From positions 62,001 through 126,000 of the forward strand of contig JAGCVD010000031.1 in the NCBI GenBank assembly GCA_017962545.1: a stretch of 64,000 nt of DNA. The letters run 5' to 3'. Below are positions 1 through 9,064 of this stretch, piece after piece. Every line of letters begins with the position of its first letter. The first letter of the stretch is position 1. The translations under genes and the position numbers were made by a program. The DNA is from Bacteroidales bacterium. GTDB taxonomy: Bacteria > Bacteroidota > Bacteroidia > Bacteroidales > P3. The notes below the pieces were generated by a model. That model did not search any database. It saw only the letters and a program-made list of their open reading frames with translations, and had not been told where the DNA came from.

Positions 1-870
1 AATCTGTATGCAGGGACGTGCCTCGCTGATGCGGAAGCCACGGCCCGCGAGAATCTCTTCGTAACTGCGAGTGTGCAGCTCGGTGAAGCCTTGGCTGAAC
101 TCGAATTCCTCGCCGTCGATGTTCAAGGTGCGGTAGGTGCGTTTCTCGCCCTGTACGGCATTGGGAGGCAGGCAGTCGGCATTGATGCTGAGGAAGTAGC
201 GCACGCGAGCCTGACGTAGTTCAAGGTAGCCGGCCACACGGTCGTGGCTCATGACATGCACAATATTGCGCTGTACAGGACCGAAAATCCATTGCAGCAT
301 GTCGTAGAAATGGACGCCGATGTTGGTGGCCACGCCGCCGCTCTTGTGTACTTCGCCTTTCCACGAGGCGTAGTACCATTTGCCGCGCGAGGTGATGTAG
401 GTGAGGTCCACGTCATAGACCTTGTCTTGCGGCCCTTGCTCCACTTTTTTCTTCAGCGCCACGATGCTGTCGTGCAGGCGCAGCTGGAGGATGGTGTAGG
501 CCTGGTGGCCAGTCTGCTGTTCCACCTCCATCAGGTTGTCGATGTTGTGGGGATTGAGGACAACGGGTTTCTCGCAGATGACGTTGCAACCCAGGCGGAG
601 ACCGTAACGTATGAAAGCGTCATGGGTATAGTTGGGGGTGCAGATGCTGACCCAGTCGATGGGGTTGTCGGTCTGCTGACGTTTGGTGCAGAAACGGTCG
701 AAGAGTTCATGCTCGGTGAAGAAGAAGCAGTCGGGGAATGAACTGTCGAGGCGACCGACGCTGTCGAAATGGTCGTAGGCGGCCACCAGATTGTTGCCGG
801 TGTCGGCGATGGCTTTGAGGTGACGCGGGGCTATGTATCCGGCGGCGCCAATGAGTGCGAAGTTTGCCAT
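1..870 (-). CDS. wbpB: Gfo/Idh/MocA family dehydrogenase, WbpB/WlbA-like (partial)
   Basis: Predicted NAD-dependent UDP-N-acetylglucosaminuronate 3-dehydrogenase, the second step toward UDP-diacetamido-mannuronate. My reading of the minus strand gives 290 codons with no stop, starting MANFALIGAAGYIAPRHLKA (nucleotide-binding turn) and running off the left edge, so the C-terminus is missing. Seen motifs: CEKPVV (the EKP signature), the segment ITSRGKWYYASWKGE, and SGGVATNIGVHFYDML, which carries the conserved His of the WlbA/WbpB group. The start lies 5 bp after the stop of the wbpI-like gene, so the two are surely cotranscribed, downstream of the T9SS core genes. A generic oxidoreductase of the same family is possible, but the WlbA-type central motifs make this assignment good. 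Confidence 0.82.
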   Translation of the reverse strand, partial: MANFALIGAAGYIAPRHLKAIADTGNNLVAAYDHFDSVGRLDSSFPDCFFFTEHELFDRFCTKRQQTDNPIDWVSICTPNYTHDAFIRYGLRLGCNVICEKPVVLNPHNIDNLMEVEQQTGHQAYTILQLRLHDSIVALKKKVEQGPQDKVYDVDLTYITSRGKWYYASWKGEVHKSGGVATNIGVHFYDMLQWIFGPVQRNIVHVMSHDRVAGYLELRQARVRYFLSINADCLPPNAVQGEKRTYRTLNIDGEEFEFSQGFTELHTRSYEEILAGRGFRISEARPCIQI

Positions 871-875
871 GGGTA

Positions 876-2003
876 TTATTGTTTAAGGTAGTCAGTTATC
901 TTGTTGACAATATGTTCGGCGGCGTAGCCGTCGCCGAAGAGGGGCGGGAATACGATGTTGCGGTCTGCCAGTATGTCAAAGGCGGCGAGTATCTCGTCGG
1001 CATCGGCACCGGCCAGCAGTCCGGCTCCGTGTTCGATTATCTCGGTCCATTCGGTCTCGGTGCGCAGGATGATGCAGGGGCGCTGCAGGAAGAAGGCTTC
1101 TTTTTGCACACCGCCGCTGTCGGTCATCACCAGTTTGGCGTGACGTTCCAGTTGCAGCATCTCCAAGTAGGATACAGGAGGGATGGTCAGGATGGCCTCT
1201 AGTTCGGGGACGGGCCCTGCCGAAGCGAGGAGATGAGCGGTGCGCGGGTGCATGGGCAGCACCACGGAGATATGGCGTTGACGAGCCACCGTGGCAAGTG
1301 TCATCAGGAGTTGTGTGAGACGGACAGGGTCGTCGGTGTTGTAGTTGCGGTGGATGGTGGCCAGCACATAGCTGTGGGACTCCAAACCAAGGCGCGACAA
1401 GATGTCGCATTGTTGGTCGGCGACGGCAGCATAGTGAAGGGTGTTGTCGAGCATCACGTCGCCGCTCAGTACGACATTGCGTCTGCGCTGTCGGGCGAAA
1501 AGGGTGGGTGAGTCAAGGAAACCCTCACGGTGGAGGTTGTCGACGGCGGTCTGGGTGGGCGCGAAGCATATGCTGGACAGTTGGTCGGTCACGATGCGGT
1601 TCAACTCTTCTGGCATGGCCATGTTGAAGGAACGCAAGCCGGCTTCGATGTGGAATACAGGTATCTGCATCTTGGCCGCCGTCAAGGCGCCGGCGAGGGT
1701 GCTGTTGGTGTCGCCATAGACAATCACACCATCATAGTGGTCTCGGGACAGCACCTGTTCGATGCCGCTAATCATCTTGGCCGTCTGTTCACCGTGAGGA
1801 CCGGAGCCCACGGCCAGGTTGTATGTGGGACGTGGCACGGCCAGTTCGTCAAAGAAACGGGCGCTCATATTCTCGTCGTAGTGCTGCCCGGTGTGCAGAA
1901 TGCATTCTTCAAGGCTGTCGTCGGCGCATGTTTTGATGGCTCGTGACACGGCGGCGGCCTTAATAATCTGAGGGCGGGCACCTACGATGGTTAGTAGTTT
2001 CAT
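876..2003 (-). CDS. wbpI: UDP-GlcNAc 2-epimerase family, WbpI-like
   Basis: Non-hydrolysing sugar-nucleotide 2-epimerase of 375 aa, normal length. Visible motifs are GARPQIIKA (8-16), HTGQHYDENM (37-46), GDTNSTLAGAL (about 97-107) and HIEAGLRSFNMAMPEELNR (about 118-136). The SFNMxMPEE form is typical of WbpI, which epimerises UDP-2,3-diacetamido-glucuronate to the manno form; plain WecB usually has a different sequence after GLR. The WbpB-like gene 5 bp downstream supports WbpI. It starts 12 bp after the second gldN gene, so it probably belongs to the por/gld transcription unit. In P. gingivalis the Wbp pathway supplies the sugar joined to cleaved T9SS cargo; the same role here is inference. 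Confidence 0.8.
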   Translation of the reverse strand: MKLLTIVGARPQIIKAAAVSRAIKTCADDSLEECILHTGQHYDENMSARFFDELAVPRPTYNLAVGSGPHGEQTAKMISGIEQVLSRDHYDGVIVYGDTNSTLAGALTAAKMQIPVFHIEAGLRSFNMAMPEELNRIVTDQLSSICFAPTQTAVDNLHREGFLDSPTLFARQRRRNVVLSGDVMLDNTLHYAAVADQQCDILSRLGLESHSYVLATIHRNYNTDDPVRLTQLLMTLATVARQRHISVVLPMHPRTAHLLASAGPVPELEAILTIPPVSYLEMLQLERHAKLVMTDSGGVQKEAFFLQRPCIILRTETEWTEIIEHGAGLLAGADADEILAAFDILADRNIVFPPLFGDGYAAEHIVNKITDYLKQ

Positions 2004-2015
2004 GAGGCGATGGTA

Positions 2016-2888
2016 TTAATAGTCCCAGATGTCGTTTTCGATATCGTAGAGTTTGTCTTCTATGAGGTCGGCCTGTTCAATGGCGTCTTCGCCAGTGAGG
2101 TAGTGGTTGATGGAGCGCATGTAGATGTTGCTTTCGCGAGTGATGAAAGCGGTGTAGCGCTGGTGGAGGAAGACCCAGTCCCAAGAGGGCTGTCCCACGA
2201 GGTTGTTGTCATTGGTGTAGGCGGTGTATTTGGCCAGCAGGCGACGGACGTAGGGGTTCTGCATGGGTACCCAGAAGAGCGGCAGACGGCCGAGGTATAT
2301 CTCCTCTTCCGTGTTGGCGAACTTATGGTACGATTGTTTGAGAGGTGCTAAAGCCAGGCGGCGGGAGTCCATACGGGTGTCTTGGCGGCCGATGAACCAG
2401 GCCTCGCGGATGGAATACTGGTAAATCTCGGCACCGTCGAACTCATGGGGTCGTATGATGGTTTGGTAGAGTTCGTTGTCGTCATCGTCGTAGCCTATCT
2501 CAAGCAGGATGGTGTCGGGTTTAGTGTAGCGGGCGACGAATAGGGTGTTGTCGATAGGGATGGTGAGCTCGTCGTCCTCGTAGACAGGTATCTCACCCGC
2601 AGCCATGGCGTCCCACAGCAGATAGGCCAGGCTTTTCTTGCCCGACGGGTCGGGATTCTCGATGGGATAATAGATGAACTGGTTGAAGAGTTCGTTGAGG
2701 TCGATGGTCTTCCACAGCATGGTGCTCCACACGACGTCGCTCTCACGGAGGTGAGGGAACGGCATGGGGCGTTGTTGTCCTACGAGCGTGTTGGCATGAA
2801 AGTCGTCGGCCGAAGGTGTCTCAACGGTCTGTGCAACGACCGGCAGTGCTGCCAATAGGAGTGCCAGTAGGATGCTGTGTCTGCTCAT
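2016..2888 (-). CDS. GldN/PorN family protein, second copy (GldO-like)
   Basis: A 290-aa exported protein paralogous to the gldN product encoded just upstream. It has a signal peptide (about 1-20, ending VVAQ) and shares with its neighbour the stretches PFPHLRESDVVW, IDLNELFNQFIYYPIE, the FWVPM segment and the C-terminal pattern ITRESNxYxRxIxxYLTGEDAIE. GldN/PorN is the periplasmic partner of GldK in the ring-shaped T9SS complex. Flavobacterium johnsoniae also has tandem gldN and gldO, so a duplicated gldN has a precedent. A strong hairpin plus T-run lies directly upstream (2897-2947), so expression may be lower than, or separate from, gldN. Confidence in family is high; its separate role is unknown. 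Confidence 0.88.
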   Translation of the reverse strand: MSRHSILLALLLAALPVVAQTVETPSADDFHANTLVGQQRPMPFPHLRESDVVWSTMLWKTIDLNELFNQFIYYPIENPDPSGKKSLAYLLWDAMAAGEIPVYEDDELTIPIDNTLFVARYTKPDTILLEIGYDDDDNELYQTIIRPHEFDGAEIYQYSIREAWFIGRQDTRMDSRRLALAPLKQSYHKFANTEEEIYLGRLPLFWVPMQNPYVRRLLAKYTAYTNDNNLVGQPSWDWVFLHQRYTAFITRESNIYMRSINHYLTGEDAIEQADLIEDKLYDIENDIWDY

Positions 2889-2896
2889 GCTATTCT

Positions 2897-2947
2897 AAAA
2901 AAGCAGGAGTTAGATGTTAGAAGTGGTCTCCTAACGTCTAACTCCTG
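2897..2947 (-). terminator. Hairpin plus T-run between gldN and gldN2
   Basis: Arms 2904-2920 and 2931-2947 pair over 17 bp with a single mismatch (a G-U pair in RNA), loop of 10. Read on the minus strand the stem is followed by six Ts (2897-2902), as in an intrinsic terminator. It sits after the gldN stop and 8 bp before the gldN2 start. Each arm is itself built of heptamers (AACATCT/AACTCCT and AACGTCT/AACTCCT), linking it to the repeat family found elsewhere in the window. Confidence 0.7.
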
Positions 2948-2969
2948 ATAGAAAGGGTTTGACGGAGGC

Positions 2970-3848
2970 TTAGTACTCCCACATATCGTTTTCGATGTCG
3001 AAGATTTTGTCTTCAATCATCTGTGACTCGATGATGGCGTCTTCGCCAGTGAGGTACTGAGTAATCTCACGGTTGTACTTGTTGCTCTCGCGGGTGACGT
3101 AGCTGTCGAAGTAGCGCTGGATGAAGATGTCGTCGTAGGAACGCTCGGCTACATCGTTGTGTTCATCGTAGGCGTTGGCATTGACGAGTACCTGACGCAC
3201 ACGCATGTCGTTCATGGGCACCCAGAAACTCCAGTCGTTGACTTCCTCGCTCTCGCCGGAACGGAGCAGCTCTTTCGAGAAGCGGAAGGCGAGACCGGTG
3301 ATGCGGACTTTCTGACGGGTGTCCTGCTTGTCAATATACCAGTATTCTTTGAGTTTGATGAGACGTGCGGTGGCGGGGTCGAAGTCAACGGGAATGGTGT
3401 CGTTGAAGACCTCTTGGTCGCCGAACTCATCCTCTTCGCCGTAACGAATCTTCAACTGGCGGCCCTGCAGGTTGGCAATGGCTTTGCTCCATTCCTGAGG
3501 AACTTTCATGTCGTCGTCCTCATAGATGTCGAACTCGCCGTTGGCGGCGGCATTCATGAGAAGGTTGACGAGGTTGATGCGGCCCTGCTCGTTCTTACCC
3601 TGCTCGATGGGGTAGTAGAAGAACTGGTTGAAATTCTCGTTAAGGTCAATCTGGCGGTAGACCAGCATTTTCCATACTACATCGCTTTCACGCAGATTGG
3701 GGTAGGGCATGGCGCGCTTGCCAACCACGATACCTTTCTGGTAGAAATCGTTAGGGTTGCTGCCGTCTTCGGCATCAATGATGCTCTGTGCATTGACAGT
3801 CATTGCGAATGCTGCCAGTGCGAAGATGCTTAACAAAACCTTTTTCAT
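2970..3848 (-). CDS. gldN: Type IX secretion component GldN/PorN
   Basis: A 292-aa periplasmic T9SS protein with a signal peptide (1-20, MKKVLLSIFALAAFAMTVNA then QS). Recognisable blocks are AMPYPNLRESDVVWK, RQIDLNENFNQFFYYPIEQ, EYWYIDKQDTRQK, WSFWVPMNDMRVRQ and YVTRESNKYNREITQYLTGED. PorN/GldN forms the outer-membrane-associated ring with lipoprotein GldK and contacts the GldLM motor. It lies 29 bp downstream of gldM, in the usual K-L-M-N order. Its end is followed by a terminator-like hairpin and a second gldN paralogue. Confidence 0.93.
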   Translation of the reverse strand: MKKVLLSIFALAAFAMTVNAQSIIDAEDGSNPNDFYQKGIVVGKRAMPYPNLRESDVVWKMLVYRQIDLNENFNQFFYYPIEQGKNEQGRINLVNLLMNAAANGEFDIYEDDDMKVPQEWSKAIANLQGRQLKIRYGEEDEFGDQEVFNDTIPVDFDPATARLIKLKEYWYIDKQDTRQKVRITGLAFRFSKELLRSGESEEVNDWSFWVPMNDMRVRQVLVNANAYDEHNDVAERSYDDIFIQRYFDSYVTRESNKYNREITQYLTGEDAIIESQMIEDKIFDIENDMWEY

Positions 3849-3877
3849 ATTGAATGTATTTTAATTATCGTTAGTGT

Positions 3878-5521
3878 TTACTTGTTGATAGTCAAGATGC
3901 AGCTGCTTGTCCGAGGAACACCGTCGGGCATCATGACCTTGGCGTCAACATAAATCTTATCGCCTCGATTGGCTTTCTTGATAGCGCTGAGCAGGTCGGG
4001 GTCGAAGGAGTTGCCATTCATGTTGAAGGGCTTGTTGCCGACGAACACCTCCAGACTCATCACGCGGATGCTGCCTTTGGGAATCTTGAACTCGAAGCCA
4101 TCCTGCGGACGGGCGATGACGGTGGTGCCAGCAGCAAGGCTGGAACGCGACACCTTGGCGCCATTGGTGAAGCCTCCGACGGTGATGACGGGTGCGGGAA
4201 TCTCTTTCACCTTGAACACGGGGGCACCCATGCGGGTGACTTTCTTGCCGTCCATGGCGTCGACACCAAGGACTATCTTCTTGCAACCGTTGGCAGGAGT
4301 GATATTGTACTTGCCTTCACCCTCACCGGCTGACAATTTGCCGTTACCTTCGATAATGGAAACCTTTACATTGCGGCCGTCAATACCAGGAACAGAGGCG
4401 GTGAAAGGATTCTCGATACCAGCATACATCACCTGCATGTTGTCCAGAGAGACAACGGCCACAGGTTTGGCAACGAAATAGTTGTCCTTAATGGGGTATT
4501 CCTTTGTGCCGCCATCGGGGGTGGTGACATAGGCTATACCGTTGATGCGCTGCACCCCGAGGGTGTTGCAGACGGTACGGTAGTGCACCGAACCGCTGTC
4601 GGTAGAATTCAGTTGCTGGCCGTTGACAGTGGCGGTGAAGTGCTGCTTGGAGTCATAGGCGGCGACGTTGATGTCGGTCTCGTACACGCCACCCTGGATG
4701 ATGTAGGTCGATTTGGGACGAGAAATCATGGCAATCTGGTCGAACTTGAAGTCGCCCTTGTCGACCTGCTTGTAGAGCATGTTGACGGCATCGAACTCGG
4801 CGTTCATGGTCTCAGCTTTCAGACGGGTGAGCGTCACCAAAGCAGAGCCGGACACGACCTCGGAGAAGCACAGCACCTCCCAGTCAAGCAGTTCATTGTC
4901 GGGATTGAGCTCTTTCTGCTCCACATTAAGAGCTATGCTCACATGGGTGGAGTCTTCACCCAAAATCTCTTTGACGTTTCGTTTGTATTCGATGATTCTG
5001 TTCTTCAGTTCAAGACCAGCGCCACCGTCAATGAACATACGGGAACTCTCGTGCAGTTCGTCCATTTTTAGCCAGCGGAAACCAGCGATGTCAATGGCTT
5101 TTCGGATACTGTCGAAGTTCGGCGTCTTGTCATCATTGACAACGGGAATTTTGCGGGTCTTTTTGGGATTGTTGATATCAATAGGAACCTCGGCGGTTGC
5201 GTTGAGAGTGGCCATGAAGGTGTACTCAAGGCTGTCGATATAGTTGCCCATGGCGATGGACAACTCGCGGACTTTCTGTGCCTTGTCGTATTGTTCCTTA
5301 ACCTTGTCAGGACTGTTCTGCAGTGCTTTGGAGAAATTGGCGTATGTCTCGTCAAGTTTTACCTGTATGTTCTCGTTGGATTTTGTCATGGCCGAACCGA
5401 CGGTCTTGAAGCCATTGACAACCTCTGCGGAGACATTCAGGGCCAACATGGCGGTGTACACGAGGTACATCATTGTAATCATCCTTTGTCTCGGGGTTTC
5501 CGGACAGTTTGTTGCACCCAT
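3878..5521 (-). CDS. gldM: Type IX secretion motor protein GldM/PorM
   Basis: A 547-aa inner-membrane protein, close to the usual GldM length of about 510-550. The N-terminus has the family opening MGATNCPETPRQRMITMMYL and a single transmembrane helix (about 14-35), followed by a long periplasmic part of helical bundle and Ig-like domains. With GldL it forms the proton-driven rotary motor that powers cargo export, and its periplasmic end contacts GldK/N. It is 59 bp downstream of gldL and 29 bp upstream of gldN on the same strand. Confidence 0.95.
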   Translation of the reverse strand: MGATNCPETPRQRMITMMYLVYTAMLALNVSAEVVNGFKTVGSAMTKSNENIQVKLDETYANFSKALQNSPDKVKEQYDKAQKVRELSIAMGNYIDSLEYTFMATLNATAEVPIDINNPKKTRKIPVVNDDKTPNFDSIRKAIDIAGFRWLKMDELHESSRMFIDGGAGLELKNRIIEYKRNVKEILGEDSTHVSIALNVEQKELNPDNELLDWEVLCFSEVVSGSALVTLTRLKAETMNAEFDAVNMLYKQVDKGDFKFDQIAMISRPKSTYIIQGGVYETDINVAAYDSKQHFTATVNGQQLNSTDSGSVHYRTVCNTLGVQRINGIAYVTTPDGGTKEYPIKDNYFVAKPVAVVSLDNMQVMYAGIENPFTASVPGIDGRNVKVSIIEGNGKLSAGEGEGKYNITPANGCKKIVLGVDAMDGKKVTRMGAPVFKVKEIPAPVITVGGFTNGAKVSRSSLAAGTTVIARPQDGFEFKIPKGSIRVMSLEVFVGNKPFNMNGNSFDPDLLSAIKKANRGDKIYVDAKVMMPDGVPRTSSCILTINK

Positions 5522-5580
5522 AGTCTATTCCTTAATTTTAGTTACCCTTGCGTTAAAATGAATTACTGATAGCGTAGTAG

Positions 5581-6429
5581 TTAAATTCTGGTCTGCATGG
5601 CAGCCAACATATTGCCGTAGACATTGTTGAGCTCGGCAACTTTGCGGGTAAGGGCGTCGACTTGTTCTTTGTATTTCATGATGCCGTCGGCCGAGTCGGT
5701 GAAGTTGGCGAGCATGGTGCTCATCTTCTCCTCGAACTCCTTGTTGAGGTTCATCTGGGCAGAGGCATTGTTGATTTGCATCTCGTACATGGCATTGATG
5801 CTGCTCAGGCTCGCCGACATCTTCTTCATCTCCTCGACATAGTTGGTCTCGCCACCGAGGGACTCGGCGGTCTCGCGATAGATAGAGGAGAGTGTCGAGA
5901 TGGCTTCGGGGGCACCCTGCATGCTCTCAAGCAACTTGCCAGCCTGTCCAGCCACATTGTCGAGATTGTTGACGAACTTGTCGGTGGCGGCGGTGACGTT
6001 GGCCATATTGTTCATCGAATTGGCACTGTCGGCCAGGTTCTTCATGCCCTGACCCAGACGGTCGATAAGTTCGGGACTGATATGGGCATCTTCGAGCATC
6101 TTGTCGAGTTTCGCACTCAGCGGGTCTTGGTTCACAGGAGCCTCAATGGGGTTGCCGTTCTCGTCCAGCAGGGTGGTCTCTTCAATCATGCCAGCCAATT
6201 CAGGGTATACCAAGCTCCAATCCCACTCTTTGTGAGGCGGCTCAAAGGCCGACAGGAAGAAGATGAGGGTCTCGGTAGTCATACCCAAGATAAGCATCAG
6301 GTTAGCACCCGGCCAGTGCATGATTTTGAACAGGGCACCGAAGATAACGACAGCCGCGCCGATGCCATACAGCTTGGCCATGAAGTTCTTATACGCTTTA
6401 CTGCGAACGATGTTGTCGATGAAGCTCAT
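5581..6429 (-). CDS. gldL: Type IX secretion motor protein GldL/PorL
   Basis: A 282-aa inner-membrane motor protein. Two transmembrane helices lie near the N-terminus (about 20-37 and 42-62) around the family block FKIMHWPGANLMLILGM. Charged residues K35 and E53 fall in or at the edge of these helices, as expected for a proton-conducting motor. The rest is a cytoplasmic coiled-coil-like tail rich in Asn, Met and Glu. GldL surrounds the GldM helices and energises T9SS. Gene order and length match the family. Confidence 0.95.
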   Translation of the reverse strand: MSFIDNIVRSKAYKNFMAKLYGIGAAVVIFGALFKIMHWPGANLMLILGMTTETLIFFLSAFEPPHKEWDWSLVYPELAGMIEETTLLDENGNPIEAPVNQDPLSAKLDKMLEDAHISPELIDRLGQGMKNLADSANSMNNMANVTAATDKFVNNLDNVAGQAGKLLESMQGAPEAISTLSSIYRETAESLGGETNYVEEMKKMSASLSSINAMYEMQINNASAQMNLNKEFEEKMSTMLANFTDSADGIMKYKEQVDALTRKVAELNNVYGNMLAAMQTRI

Positions 6430-6488
6430 AATTTTGTGTTTTTGAGTGTTTGCTTATAATGTGTTGTTTGTTACTTAAGAGGTGTTGT

Positions 6489-7853
6489 TTAGCGAGTCAC
6501 GTTACTGGCGGTGCGCAGGTTGTCACCCTTTACACGGCCCAAGTAAGGCTGCACGCAGCGGAAGCCGATGTAGCACTTGGAAGTGTCCATGAACTCATAG
6601 CTGCGGGTCTGTACCTGGATGAAGTACTTCTGGTCTTTCCAGCTGCCGCCACGGATCACTTTGCGCTTCATGGCCAGCGGGTCGTCGTCCTTGGCGTTGT
6701 AGTTGTAGTAGGGGGTCTGGGCATTGGCAACGATATAGGTCGACTCATTGTAGGCGTCGAGACACCATTCGCTGACATTGCCAGCCATATCGTACAGGCC
6801 GTAGTCGTTGGGAGCGTAGTGGCCGACCATCAGGGTCTTCACGCCACCATCATCGTCGTAGGCGCCACGCAGGGGCTCGTAGTTGGCCAAGAAGCAGCCA
6901 TTGGGATTACGCACATAGGGACCACCCCAAGGATAGCTTTGCGAAGCGATACCGCCACGGGCGGCAAACTCCCACTCGCTCTCGGTGGGCAGACGGAAGT
7001 CGTTGAGGGTCGAATAGTCGATGCTCTCCAGATAGTTGTTGAGCATATTGCTGCGCCACACGCAGAAAGCTTTGGCCTGGCGCCAGCTGACACCGACCAC
7101 AGGGTAGTTGTCGAATGCGGGAGAGGAGAAGTAGCTGCGAGTATAGTCCTCGTTCATCGAATAGGCATAGTCGTGCACCCAGCACAGGGTGTCGGGATAG
7201 ATGTTGATGAGCTCACGCTGAATCTGGCTGGAACGGTTGTTCAGGCCTTTGGGACGTACGGCGAAGGAGGTGCCGCGGTGCTCGCTCTTGCCGGCGATGC
7301 CGTTCTCTTTCTTCGAGACATCGGCATAGTCGATGAAGTAATACTCATAGTTCATCTTCGAAACATCGACCACACGGCGATGGTTGATGTCGATGATGTA
7401 GAAGCCACCGTCGATGAGAGCTTGACGAACATCGGCATCGGCATAGTCGATTTTAGTCTTGTAGTTGAGGATGGGAGGATCCAAGGGCTCACCATATTGG
7501 TCCTCTTCCACCAAGAAGCCGTCGATGCCGGCCTCGCCCAGGATACGACGTGCCACCGAGTCGCGCACAGCATAGACAAACTGGCGGTACTCGTTATTGG
7601 TAATTTCGGTTTCGTCCATGAAGAACGACCCAATCTGCATCTTGCGGGGTTGTGATGTCTCGCCATAGGTGACGTTCTGTACGCCGGCGCCCATCGTGTA
7701 GTTGCCCTGGTTGATAAATACCATGCCTTTGAGGTCGATATCCTCAAAGTAGGGACGGTCGTTCACGCCTACAAGTTCGCCCCGGTTGTTGGAGGAACTG
7801 CAGCCGTAAAACAGGGCTGCCGAAGCGGCGAGGAGGAAAACAAACTTCTTCAT
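6489..7853 (-). CDS. gldK: Type IX secretion lipoprotein GldK/PorK
   Basis: A 454-aa lipoprotein with a clear lipobox (signal 1-17, FYGC, Cys18). The body is a formylglycine-generating-enzyme-like fold: FFMDETEITNNEYRQF, VVGVSWRQAKAFCVWR, DFRLPTESEWEFAARGG, YDMAGNVSEWCLDAYN, KVIRGGSWKDQKYF and a final IGFRCVQPYLG. In GldK this fold is structural rather than enzymatic. GldK forms the ring at the outer membrane with GldN. It starts 75 bp downstream of the PorP/SprF gene and is 59 bp upstream of gldL. Confidence 0.95.
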   Translation of the reverse strand: MKKFVFLLAASAALFYGCSSSNNRGELVGVNDRPYFEDIDLKGMVFINQGNYTMGAGVQNVTYGETSQPRKMQIGSFFMDETEITNNEYRQFVYAVRDSVARRILGEAGIDGFLVEEDQYGEPLDPPILNYKTKIDYADADVRQALIDGGFYIIDINHRRVVDVSKMNYEYYFIDYADVSKKENGIAGKSEHRGTSFAVRPKGLNNRSSQIQRELINIYPDTLCWVHDYAYSMNEDYTRSYFSSPAFDNYPVVGVSWRQAKAFCVWRSNMLNNYLESIDYSTLNDFRLPTESEWEFAARGGIASQSYPWGGPYVRNPNGCFLANYEPLRGAYDDDGGVKTLMVGHYAPNDYGLYDMAGNVSEWCLDAYNESTYIVANAQTPYYNYNAKDDDPLAMKRKVIRGGSWKDQKYFIQVQTRSYEFMDTSKCYIGFRCVQPYLGRVKGDNLRTASNVTR

Positions 7854-7928
7854 ATTATCATTATTTTTTTTGTTTCTATATAACGTAGAATCCTTTAAAA
7901 AAGTTTCTTTTTATGATATATCTTTTTA

Positions 7929-8987
7929 TTATAAAAGGAATCGTGTGGTACGTGACACCGTCGGCGGACGGTCGGGCACGATGATGCGGAACGTGAAGTT
8001 GAGGAAAATCTCCAGCGATCCGAAACTGCGGCCTGTCTTGAAAGTTCCCAGTTGCGATGTGGTTAGGTCGTAAGCGATACCCACGCGCAGCCAGTTGAGG
8101 TTGGAAAAGTTCCAGTTGACGCCAGCCAGGAATGTGAAAGCATCGCCCAGACGGTAACCCAAGCCGCCCCAAAATGCACTCTCATAGTCCAGCAGCAACG
8201 CTGCTTCGGCTTGGAAGACCGAGAAGTCGGATGTCTTGGCCATGACGCTGGGCTTCAGTTTGAACGAGGGATTGTAGGGGAAGGCGTATTCGTAACCGCC
8301 CATCAAGTAGAGGGTACGGGCGTTGGTCCAAGCCAGTGTCTCACTATGGGAGGCCAGCAGGTTTTTGACCGACAGGCTGATGTAATATTCCCCTGGCACT
8401 TGATAGTACAAGCCCGTGGAGAAGTCAAGCATGAATTCTGACGCCAGTTGTCCGTTGATGGTCGGGTCGCCGCTACTGCCAACAGGATTGTGCGGGTCTC
8501 CAGTTAAATCTTCGGCGCCGCGCAGGTTATATGTGTTGAAAGCAAAGTTGTAGAGGTTGGCCTCGATGCCGGCGGCCAAATTACCGCGGCCCCAGTAAAT
8601 TCGGAAGGCGTAGTCAAGGTTGATGGTGGTATTGTTGTGATAACCGATACTCTCGGAGTTGAAGAGAATTCCTATGCCACCATGCAGGAAGTTGACGGGC
8701 ATGTCAAAGGTGGCAAGGGAGTTGGTGGGAGTCACACCAGGCTGCACGTCCGGTGTGGGTGCTTGAAGGTCGAGCCCCATCCACTGGTTGTTGTAAAGCA
8801 AGGAGAACGAAAGAGCTCCCTGGCTACCGGCATAAGCGGGATTGTAGCTTAGCTGGTTGAACATAAAATGTGAGTACTGACCCTCGTTTTGAGCGGTGGC
8901 AACAGACAAAAACAGAACCGTCATTGCAAAAAATGACGCTGTTTTTCTAGTCCAACGTAGGGTTCCTTGTCTATGTGTTATTGCCAC
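7929..8987 (-). CDS. porP: PorP/SprF family T9SS outer membrane protein
   Basis: A 352-aa outer membrane protein with a signal peptide (to about residue 33, ending ATAQ). The mature start NEGQYSHFMFNQLSYNPAYAGSQGAL is typical of PorP/SprF, a beta-barrel that attaches to the PorKN ring and helps deliver cargo. Beta strands such as YRLGDAFTFLAGVNWNF and LNWLRVGIAYDLTTSQLG follow. It is first in the porP-K-L-M-N order known from Porphyromonas. A good Bacteroidota promoter lies 78-109 bp upstream (9065-9096). The first Met was kept because it gives a basic n-region before the hydrophobic stretch. Confidence 0.93.
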   Translation of the reverse strand: MAITHRQGTLRWTRKTASFFAMTVLFLSVATAQNEGQYSHFMFNQLSYNPAYAGSQGALSFSLLYNNQWMGLDLQAPTPDVQPGVTPTNSLATFDMPVNFLHGGIGILFNSESIGYHNNTTINLDYAFRIYWGRGNLAAGIEANLYNFAFNTYNLRGAEDLTGDPHNPVGSSGDPTINGQLASEFMLDFSTGLYYQVPGEYYISLSVKNLLASHSETLAWTNARTLYLMGGYEYAFPYNPSFKLKPSVMAKTSDFSVFQAEAALLLDYESAFWGGLGYRLGDAFTFLAGVNWNFSNLNWLRVGIAYDLTTSQLGTFKTGRSFGSLEIFLNFTFRIIVPDRPPTVSRTTRFLL

Positions 8988-9064
8988 AATGGCTTGTTTT
9001 TTAGTCCGTTATATATTATTTACATCAATATTAGTACCCTATAATGCACTTGGAATTGATTGTG

